Assembly (NCBI GenBank): GCA_023416875.1
Contig: JAEZGT010000266.1
Location: 1-6,410 of the forward strand
Direction: 5' to 3'
DNA length: 6,410 nt
From: Pseudomonadota bacterium
GTDB taxonomy: Bacteria > Pseudomonadota > Gammaproteobacteria > Pseudomonadales > Cellvibrionaceae
A program made the translations under genes and the position numbers. Shown here one piece after another: positions 1 through 4,987 of the stretch. The notes beneath the pieces were generated by a model. That model saw nothing but the letters and a program-made list of their open reading frames with translations, was not told the origin of the DNA and did no database searches. How positions within the stretch are numbered: the stretch's first letter is position 1; each line of letters begins with the position of its first letter.

Positions 1-822
1 CGTCATGGCGGCATAGTCTTTGGTGAACCTCAAATCGCTCTCCCGCACCATGTGTTCAATGGGAAAATAAATCTCCTCGTCCACCTTTAAGCCGGTACCG
101 CTATAACTCAGATCTATGTCTGACTGAGTCTTGATCAACCAATATTCCGAGGTCATAACCAGCTGCAGTTTCGACATGCCCTGGCCGTCATCAAAGCGGA
201 CAGGCACGGTGCTGAGATTGCAGGTATCACCCGCAGCAGTCAGCACCCATTGGCCGTGAATCGTGATCGGCAGCGACTCCATCGTCACCTCCACCTCCTT
301 TTCCGCCACCGCCGGCTCTGCCGACTCAGGCTTAGGCTCGGGTTCGGGCTCCGCTATCGCGGGTGGCGCTGTAGCTGGCAGTTGCGGTGCGGGTTTTGGC
401 GGAAGCATTTGCACGGGTTTGCTCTTCGGCTTTGCCGCAGGGGTGGTTGCCACCGCAACAGGCTTGGGCTCCGGCTTTGACACCGGTTTTGCGGCGGGCT
501 GGGGTTCAACTCTAACGGCGGGCGCAGGTGGTAAAGGCTCTACCTGCATAGGCTTTTGCGGCAGCGGCTGGGCGGGAGGCGAGGATACAAGTGGCGGGGC
601 GGAGTGATTAACACTAGACGCTGCCGGCGGCAGCTTAGTCGCAGGCGCATCGGCGAGAGGGTTCAACCCCTCTTTACTTACCACAGGCTCCGCCACTTTC
701 GCCTGCTCTTTGTTCCCCATGGGCACAGTCTTAACCTCAGCGGGATTGCTGGCACATCCCTGCAAGTAAGCAACGACTACCAGACCGACAATAGGCAGGA
801 AATCGCAAAAGCGCACTTTCAT
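1..822 (-). CDS. Proline-rich lipoprotein with unrecognised C-terminal domain (partial, runs off left edge)
   Basis: The reading frame is open from an ATG at 822 to the window edge: 274 residues with no stop, so the C-terminus is missing. The N-terminus (MKVRFCDFLPIVGLVVVAYL) is a short signal peptide. It ends in a lipobox L20-Q21-G22-C23, so Cys23 should be lipidated. Residue +2 is Ala rather than Asp, which by the usual Lol rule points to the outer membrane. Residues ~45-180 form a low-complexity linker rich in Pro, Ala, Lys and Glu with many KP, PK and EP steps, as in proteins that reach across the periplasm. From ~186 a folded domain begins (ITIHGQW..., with a single Cys201 and a pattern of alternating beta-like stretches). 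I do not recognise this domain and assign no function. The gene lies downstream of, and in the same direction as, the acetyltransferase gene, 97 nt away with its own candidate promoter. The Shine-Dalgarno signal is weak (GGA about 12 nt upstream). Lipoprotein call fairly sure; role unknown. Confidence 0.8.
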   Translation of the reverse strand, partial: MKVRFCDFLPIVGLVVVAYLQGCASNPAEVKTVPMGNKEQAKVAEPVVSKEGLNPLADAPATKLPPAASSVNHSAPPLVSSPPAQPLPQKPMQVEPLPPAPAVRVEPQPAAKPVSKPEPKPVAVATTPAAKPKSKPVQMLPPKPAPQLPATAPPAIAEPEPEPKPESAEPAVAEKEVEVTMESLPITIHGQWVLTAAGDTCNLSTVPVRFDDGQGMSKLQLVMTSEYWLIKTQSDIDLSYSGTGLKVDEEIYFPIEHMVRESDLRFTKDYAAMT

Positions 823-851
823 ATCAGACCGCGTCCATGAAAAAGGCGCAT

Positions 852-880
852 ATTGTAGTCAGCAGCTGCACAACTATAAA
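852..880 (-). promoter_or_regulatory. Candidate sigma-70 promoter of the lipoprotein gene
   Basis: Read on the minus strand, TTTATA (875-880, 4 of 6 matches to TTGACA) is separated by 17 nt from TACAAT (852-857, 5 of 6 matches to TATAAT). Transcription would start about 20 nt before the lipoprotein ATG. The -35 half lies within a small inverted repeat, ACAACT-N6-AGTTGT (870-887), which could be a protein site or chance. The assignment rests on consensus matching only. Confidence 0.35.
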
Positions 881-919
881 CAGTTGTTTGATGAAGGGTG
901 GCAGGACGTTAAAAACAAC

Positions 920-1339
920 CTATTCGTTGACAAGACTTGCGGCGCGCTCCAATACCCAACAGCGCGGGTTGTTGGTGTAGCCGATACGTTCATAGTAGGC
1001 ATTGGCCGCAGGAGCCGCGATCAGAATAAGTTTGCAGAGCGGACCAAGTTGCGCCTGGGTGATACTTTGCAACTGTTTACCTATGCCCATCTTTTGCAAA
1101 GATGCGCAGACTGCAAGGTCCGATAGATAACATGCATAGTGGAAATCCGTCACGGACCGGGCAATGCCTACTAGTGCCCCCTCCTTCCAAGCGCTAACGA
1201 TCAAATTACTATTGGCGATCATTCCCGCCATACACTCACGATCGTGTACAGGTCGGCGCTCCGCCAAAGTCGATCTTCGCAAGAGATCAATAAACTGGTC
1301 TGAACTGACCGGTGCATTAATTTTGTATTCAATAGACAT
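920..1339 (-). CDS. GNAT family N-acetyltransferase, small
   Basis: This 139-residue protein has the core of a Gcn5-related acetyltransferase, which moves an acetyl group from acetyl-CoA to an amine; the substrate cannot be told from sequence. Strands beta3/beta4 are seen as ALVGIARSVTDF (55-66) and YLSDLAV (71-77). They are followed by the acetyl-CoA pyrophosphate loop Q82-K-M-G85-I-G87, matching the family pattern Q/R-x-x-G-x-G/A. The later NAYYERIGY stretch (113-121) is the usual alpha4/beta7 element, whose Tyr often acts as the general acid. The length is normal for a minimal single-domain GNAT. The ATG at 1339 lies 29 nt after the stop codon of the DoxX-like gene, so the two are probably co-transcribed. 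Its Shine-Dalgarno signal is poor (GGAAA about 12 nt upstream), which would suit translation following on from the upstream gene. The fold assignment is secure; the cellular role is not. Confidence 0.88.
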   Translation of the reverse strand: MSIEYKINAPVSSDQFIDLLRRSTLAERRPVHDRECMAGMIANSNLIVSAWKEGALVGIARSVTDFHYACYLSDLAVCASLQKMGIGKQLQSITQAQLGPLCKLILIAAPAANAYYERIGYTNNPRCWVLERAASLVNE

Positions 1340-1368
1340 GGCTTAGCGAATTTCCATATGACTGCGAA

Positions 1369-1752
1369 TTAGTGATCTTGCTCGGATGGGCCGGAATTTT
1401 GCCGATATAAATAGTACCCCAACACCATCAGCGGAATATTCGTCGTCACCGGATTAAACGCCTCCACCAAAATCATTGGCGTCATCACGGCGGCAAACAA
1501 CAGCAAGCTGAACAGCGCAATTAAGTTGAGCAACTGCACGGCTTTAAATTTATAAAACCCGATAAATATCACACCAAAGAGAATTTCGCCCACACCCGCA
1601 GCCTTGCTCAACAGATAGGTCACTTCCTCCGAAAAACCCAAGCTGGCCGTCATAGCCCACTCCAACGGAGCAATGCGCAACAGTTTGGGAAATAATCCGT
1701 GATATATCCATGTGAGCCCAATGACATAGCGTGTCACCTCGATAACGTCCAT
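1369..1752 (-). CDS. DoxX-like small integral membrane protein
   Basis: The product is 127 residues with about four predicted membrane helices (roughly 4-20, 45-66, 71-94 and 103-116). The first helix contains W15-x-Y17-H18-G19 followed by LFPKLL, and the third-to-fourth junction carries EAFNPVTTNIPL (97-108). Both are features I associate with the DoxX-like family (Pfam DoxX_3 type). Family members are four-helix inner-membrane proteins; some DoxX relatives are linked to thiol/redox stress or quinone use, but this subgroup has no firm function. The start is well supported: the ATG at 1752 follows a perfect AGGAGG with an 8-nt spacer. It is the first gene of a likely two-gene unit with the GNAT gene. 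It is read divergently from the sensor kinase gene across a ~350-nt gap. Confidence 0.8.
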   Translation of the reverse strand: MDVIEVTRYVIGLTWIYHGLFPKLLRIAPLEWAMTASLGFSEEVTYLLSKAAGVGEILFGVIFIGFYKFKAVQLLNLIALFSLLLFAAVMTPMILVEAFNPVTTNIPLMVLGYYLYRQNSGPSEQDH

Positions 1753-1760
1753 AGCTGCAA

Positions 1761-1766
1761 CCTCCT
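1761..1766 (-). promoter_or_regulatory. Consensus ribosome binding site of the DoxX-like gene
   Basis: On the minus strand this reads AGGAGG, 8 nt before the ATG at 1752. It is the strongest Shine-Dalgarno site in the window and fixes the start of the DoxX-like gene. Translation of this gene is therefore likely to be efficient compared with its neighbours, most of which have weak sites. Confidence 0.85.
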
Positions 1767-2100
1767 GGATCTAATATTGCCCGCTTGTAAAGGTTAATCG
1801 AGCCCCAGCAGCATGCCACACCGTATAAAGCCTTGTGCCGGAAACTATCCGTACATCTGGGGCTGGCGGCTCATGGCATCACAATGACGTCCAATACAAC
1901 CTGCGCGTCGTCAAAAGAAAAATTGACCGCGTTTATACCTGATCTTAGGCCAAAAAACGCGGCAGACCGAGTTAGTGACGACTATGCTTTTCCATTTAAA
2001 GATGACCTTTGGTGGGCACCATTACACAGCTATCATCCCAATCACCCCGGGCGATCATGAGTAGGATTGCCACCACTTTCTTGGCGACTTACTGATCGCT
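1767..2100. other. Divergent intergenic region between DoxX-like gene and sensor kinase gene
   Basis: About 330 nt lie between two divergent genes and must hold both promoters. I find no convincing sigma-70 promoter for either. The best plus-strand candidate is TTGGTG, a 16-nt spacer, then TATCAT (2031-2036), with a good -10 and a poor -35. On the minus strand TTTACA near 1787-1792 resembles a -35 but has no properly spaced -10. An 8-bp inverted repeat, AGCCCCAG (1801-1808) and CTGGGGCT (1857-1864), flanks 48 nt. A 58-codon frame on the plus strand (ATG 1884 to TGA 2060) has no ribosome binding site and resembles nothing I know; I do not call it a gene. Confidence 0.5.
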
Positions 2101-3717
2101 ATGCTCTTCGCTGCGCATGATTTTGGCGTCACCCTATGGCTCCTTGTGATCGCGCTGCTCGCCATCAGTGCTTACGGGTATCAACGTTTTCGCAACATGC
2201 AGACGTTGCACAAAAGGCAGCTACAAGCGTTGCGCGATGAATTGCAACAAGCGCAATACCATCTGCAAAAAACCCATGATCTGCATGCGCTGCTGCTGCA
2301 CCACGCAGGCCAGGGAGTGTTTGGTGTCGCCGAGGACGGTCGGGTTATTTTCACTAATCCTGCGGCAGAAAATATTATCGGGTTCAGCCGCGAACAAATG
2401 GCGGGAATCAAATTGCATCCCATTATCCATCACCACCATCGCAACGGTGAGGATTATCAGGAAGACGATTGCCCCCTTTATCTAACGCTGAAAGATGGCA
2501 TCACTCGCCATATTTCCGATGAACTTTTTTGGCGCGCAGACGGCACACGGATCGATGTTGATTATGTGGTAGCCGCGTTAAAAGACGGCGATAAAATTAT
2601 CGGCGCTGTCGTGATGTTCAACGACACCACTATGGTGCGCAGACAACAGACTGTAATAAAGCAGCGCGAACGCAGCCTCGCTCAAGCACAGGAGCTGGCG
2701 CAGCTCGGTAGTTGGCGTTTTGATGTGCAAGAGAACCGCCTGGAATGTTCGGACGAATGCTACCGAATTTTTGGTTTGCCAATTGGATCACCGGTTAAAA
2801 TTTCCAGTCTTTTGCGCATTATCGACCCCGAAGACCGCAAGGCGGTTTCCCGGCGCTGGCGCCGCCTGCTGGAAGACGATACCTCGGATATTCGGTACCG
2901 TATCCAGGTCGGGAATTACGGCAAATGGTTACACGAGCGCACCGAAATTCAAGTTACGGACGACGGTAAACGTTATTGTGTCAGCGCCGTCTTAGACATC
3001 ACCGAAACCAGACACAAGGAAGCGCAATTGCGTCGCTCGAAACAGCGGCTGCGCGAGCTGGTTGCCCACCGCGAACAGGTGCGGGAAGTAGAACGCGCGC
3101 ATATTGCGCGGGAAATTCACGACGAACTGGGTCAGCAACTGACGGCGTTGCGGATGGATACGACTATGCTGAAAATACGCTACGCAAATACCACCTCCGA
3201 TTTCGATGAACACATTAAGCGTATGAAGGACGCCATTGACAGCTGCATAGTCTCGGTGCGCGAAGTCGCCTCGAGCCTGCGCCCTGCGGTACTCGATATG
3301 GGGATCATCGCCTCGGTGGACTGGTTGCTGAAAAGATTCGGTGAGCGAAGCGGAATCATTACCGATTTGGATGCACCCGCTGATGATCTACTGCTTGATG
3401 ATGCACGGGCCACGGCCGCTTTTCGTGTACTGCAGGAATCGCTCACCAATATCAGCCGCCACGCGCAAGCCAGTCAGGTCAGCGTGAGTTTGCGCTGCGA
3501 AGACAACGTGCTCCATATTTCGGTTGCAGACAACGGCAAAGGTTTCGATACCAAAGTGGTACGCAACAAACCCGGGTTTGGCTTGATGGGCATGCGCGAG
3601 CGCGTATTGGCGTTCGGGGGCAACGCGCGCTTTGACACCATTGTGGGACAGGGCACCACGGTAAGGCTATCGATCCCGTTGCCGGAAGAAATTCACCATC
3701 AAACGACCACAAATTAG
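2101..3717 (+). CDS. PAS-PAS sensor histidine kinase, NarX/DegS/UhpB (HisKA_3) class
   Basis: This 538-residue protein is the kinase of a two-component system. Order: one membrane helix (9-27) with only about eight residues before it; a coiled coil (~30-60); PAS1 (~61-181); a short linker helix; PAS2 (~197-305, ending in VLDITETR); a HisKA_3 dimerisation domain with phospho-acceptor His340 in REIHDELGQ; and a HATPase_c domain. ATP-site motifs are the N box (442-455, QESLTNISRHA with Asn450), the G1 box D477-N-G-K-G and the G2 box G492-F-G-L-M-G-M-R-E-R. All catalytic residues are present. With almost no periplasmic portion, sensing should be cytoplasmic through the PAS domains; the ligand or cofactor is unknown. 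PAS1 has a His-rich patch with Cys124. The ATG at 2101 is chosen because a stop lies upstream in frame (2062-2064) and the next Met (33) would lose the membrane helix; no clear Shine-Dalgarno is seen. Its partner regulator follows by 7 nt. Confidence 0.93.
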   Translation: MLFAAHDFGVTLWLLVIALLAISAYGYQRFRNMQTLHKRQLQALRDELQQAQYHLQKTHDLHALLLHHAGQGVFGVAEDGRVIFTNPAAENIIGFSREQMAGIKLHPIIHHHHRNGEDYQEDDCPLYLTLKDGITRHISDELFWRADGTRIDVDYVVAALKDGDKIIGAVVMFNDTTMVRRQQTVIKQRERSLAQAQELAQLGSWRFDVQENRLECSDECYRIFGLPIGSPVKISSLLRIIDPEDRKAVSRRWRRLLEDDTSDIRYRIQVGNYGKWLHERTEIQVTDDGKRYCVSAVLDITETRHKEAQLRRSKQRLRELVAHREQVREVERAHIAREIHDELGQQLTALRMDTTMLKIRYANTTSDFDEHIKRMKDAIDSCIVSVREVASSLRPAVLDMGIIASVDWLLKRFGERSGIITDLDAPADDLLLDDARATAAFRVLQESLTNISRHAQASQVSVSLRCEDNVLHISVADNGKGFDTKVVRNKPGFGLMGMRERVLAFGGNARFDTIVGQGTTVRLSIPLPEEIHHQTTTN

Positions 3718-3724
3718 GAAACCT

Positions 3725-4360
3725 ATGATCCGGCTGTTGATAGCAGATGATCACGCGGTGGTGCGCCAGGGACTGAGCCGGGTGGTCGCCATCGCACCGG
3801 ATATCGAGTTAATCGCAGAAGCCAAAGATGGCAACGAACTACTGCAACATCTCGCCAACGACGGTGTGGATCTGGTGCTGACGGATATGAATATGCCGGG
3901 ATTGAGCGGCACAGAGCTGATCAAAACCATCCGCACGCGTTTTCCCGCGCTGCCGATCCTGGTGTTCTCCATGCACAGCGAAAGTCAGATTGCCAGCCAG
4001 GCAATCAAGATGGGCGCCCAGGGATATATCACCAAAGATAGCGAACCGGAAATATTGCTTTCCGCCATCCGCCGCTGCGCGCAGGGTAGTCATTATATTT
4101 CTGGTGATGTCGCTTCGGATTTACTATTTAACCAAACCGCTGATGCCGGCGCTGCGCCGCACAAAAAATTAAGTGAACGGGAGATGCAGATCTTTTTGCT
4201 GCTCGCCGCCGGAAAAAGCGCCAATGAAATCGCCGAACAGCTGCATATTTCTGCGAAAACTGTCAGCACTCACAAGTTCCGCTTGATGCAAAAACTCGCC
4301 CTGGATTCACTGAGCGATTTGATCCGTTATGCCCTGCGCTACCAATTAATTGAATCCTGA
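3725..4360 (+). CDS. NarL/FixJ family response regulator (receiver + LuxR-type HTH)
   Basis: The 211-residue protein is the DNA-binding partner of the upstream kinase. The receiver (1-~120) has the full active site: acidic pair D8-D9, phospho-acceptor D54 in LTDMNMPG, switch Ser82 and Lys104 in GYITKDS. A linker (~125-146) joins it to a LuxR/NarL helix-turn-helix (147-205) starting KLSEREMQIF, with the recognition helix around SAKTVSTHKFRLMQKL (176-191). Phosphorylation by the kinase is expected to control promoter binding; the targets are unknown, though the chemotaxis-type genes 244 nt downstream and the kinase operon itself are natural candidates. The ATG at 3725 is preceded by AGGAA (3716-3720), which overlaps the kinase stop codon, so the two genes are probably translationally coupled. 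No clear rho-independent terminator follows. Confidence 0.95.
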   Translation: MIRLLIADDHAVVRQGLSRVVAIAPDIELIAEAKDGNELLQHLANDGVDLVLTDMNMPGLSGTELIKTIRTRFPALPILVFSMHSESQIASQAIKMGAQGYITKDSEPEILLSAIRRCAQGSHYISGDVASDLLFNQTADAGAAPHKKLSEREMQIFLLLAAGKSANEIAEQLHISAKTVSTHKFRLMQKLALDSLSDLIRYALRYQLIES

Positions 4361-4435
4361 AAGACCAGCCCAACGCCTCTTTGAATAGGGTTGTTCACCG
4401 CCGCCACCGTTCTTATAGCTCATGCCCGTCCCTCA

Positions 4436-4459
4436 GGCCAATGGCCGGCGTGCACGCCG
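4436..4459. repeat. GC-rich palindrome pair downstream of the response regulator gene
   Basis: Two adjoining inverted repeats are seen. GGCCA-A-TGGCC (4436-4446) has 5-bp arms around one base. CGGCGTGCACGCCG (4446-4459) is a perfect 14-bp palindrome. They could fold as hairpins in RNA or serve as a binding site for a dimeric regulator. There is no T-run after them, so they do not make a standard terminator. Function unknown. Confidence 0.5.
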
Positions 4460-4464
4460 CCAGT

Positions 4465-4493
4465 TTGGCAACGCATTTATTAACCTGTGTAAG
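4465..4493 (+). promoter_or_regulatory. Candidate sigma-70 promoter for the receiver-chemoreceptor-CheY cluster
   Basis: TTGGCA (4465-4470, 5 of 6 matches) is followed after 17 nt by TGTAAG (4488-4493, 4 of 6 matches to the -10). Transcription would begin near 4500, giving a leader of about 100 nt before the GTG at 4605. The 15-bp inverted repeat at 4497-4511 would sit over the start point, a usual place for a repressor operator. This is consensus matching only; no sigma-28 or sigma-54 pattern was evident. Confidence 0.3.
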
Positions 4494-4496
4494 ACA

Positions 4497-4511
4497 ATTC
4501 CTACAAGGAAT
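4497..4511. repeat. Inverted repeat ATTCCT-ACA-AGGAAT, possible operator
   Basis: Two perfect 6-bp arms surround a 3-nt centre. The element lies in the leader region of the downstream signalling cluster, just after a candidate -10 box. The size and symmetry suit a dimeric regulator, possibly the upstream NarL-type protein, but that link is inference. Confidence 0.4.
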
Positions 4512-4604
4512 CATCCTCATCTGACACCAAAAGAAATAGCCTCCGACATGTACTTTTTCACATTTATTCAATACTGATTACTTACCCACCACAAATATAT
4601 TTTC

Positions 4605-4967
4605 GTGAAACTACTGATCCTGGATAGCTATTCCGCGGTGTATCGGCGGTTGATTGAGTTGCTTGGCGGTGTCGAAAGCGTCGCGGCCCTATCGGTTGCA
4701 CGCACCCTGGCGGAGCTCCCGGATAAGTTGACGACATTAAATCCGGACATAGTGGTGCTTGATATCGAGTTACCGGATGGCCGCAGTCTGCACTATATAA
4801 AACGTATAAGGGAGTATGTGCCGCAGGCGCGAATTTATATTTTTTCTAACCTTTACGAATACAAAACCCATGCGACAACTTTTGGTGCCGACGCATTTTT
4901 CGATAAATCCCTGGAATTCGAACAGTTGGTCGACCAGCTTTTGGCTGATGCGAAACAAACTGTGTAA
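4605..4967 (+). CDS. Stand-alone receiver-domain response regulator
   Basis: The 120-residue protein is a receiver domain only, with no output domain. The phospho-acceptor is D53 in VVLDIELPDG, the switch residue is Ser81 (IFSN) and the conserved Lys is K101 in FFDKS. The first acidic position is D7, but the usual second acid is Ser8 (ILDSYS), so the metal-binding pocket is one acid short. The ending GADAFFDKSLEFEQL resembles small receivers often found beside NarL-type systems. It probably takes phosphate from a histidine kinase or binds one as a sink or adaptor; the kinase at 2101 and an unseen CheA are both possible donors. The start is a GTG; an in-frame stop at 4575-4577 rules out a much longer protein. 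No Shine-Dalgarno is visible, suggesting low expression. It is 20 nt upstream of the chemoreceptor gene and likely in the same transcript. Confidence 0.88.
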   Translation: MKLLILDSYSAVYRRLIELLGGVESVAALSVARTLAELPDKLTTLNPDIVVLDIELPDGRSLHYIKRIREYVPQARIYIFSNLYEYKTHATTFGADAFFDKSLEFEQLVDQLLADAKQTV

Positions 4968-4975
4968 CTCATATG

Positions 4976-4982
4976 AAGGGAG
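4976..4982 (+). promoter_or_regulatory. Ribosome binding site that sets the chemoreceptor start
   Basis: AAGGGAG lies 5 nt before the ATG at 4988. An earlier in-frame ATG at 4973 would overlap this site and has no Shine-Dalgarno of its own, so translation most likely begins at 4988. Confidence 0.75.
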
Positions 4983-4987
4983 TCAAT

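Noticed and set aside
250..607. Gly/Ser/Ala-rich plus-strand frames opposite the lipoprotein gene
   Set aside because: They are antisense shadows of the Pro/Lys/Glu-rich linker, whose codons read as Gly/Ser/Ala-rich on the other strand. The minus-strand frame has a signal peptide and a lipobox.
870..887. Inverted repeat ACAACT-N6-AGTTGT as a terminator after the GNAT gene
   Set aside because: The stem is six A/T-rich pairs and there is no T-run after it on the minus strand. It overlaps the likely lipoprotein promoter instead.
1833..2060. Small plus-strand reading frame of 75 codons (58 from the ATG at 1884) before the sensor kinase gene
   Set aside because: There is no ribosome binding site, the product resembles nothing known to me, and it lies where promoters for both flanking genes are needed. 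Conservation in relatives would reopen the question.
4446..4459. GC-rich palindrome as a rho-independent terminator for the response regulator gene
   Set aside because: No T-tract follows on either strand, and a perfect palindrome has no loop bases outside the stem, so it is better read as a protein site or left unassigned.
4596..4601. TATATT as a -10 box for the receiver gene
   Set aside because: Transcription would start after the GTG at 4605, so it cannot drive the gene as called.
4973..4987. Earlier ATG (4973) as the chemoreceptor start
   Set aside because: It has no Shine-Dalgarno and would overlap the AAGGGAG that serves the ATG at 4988.
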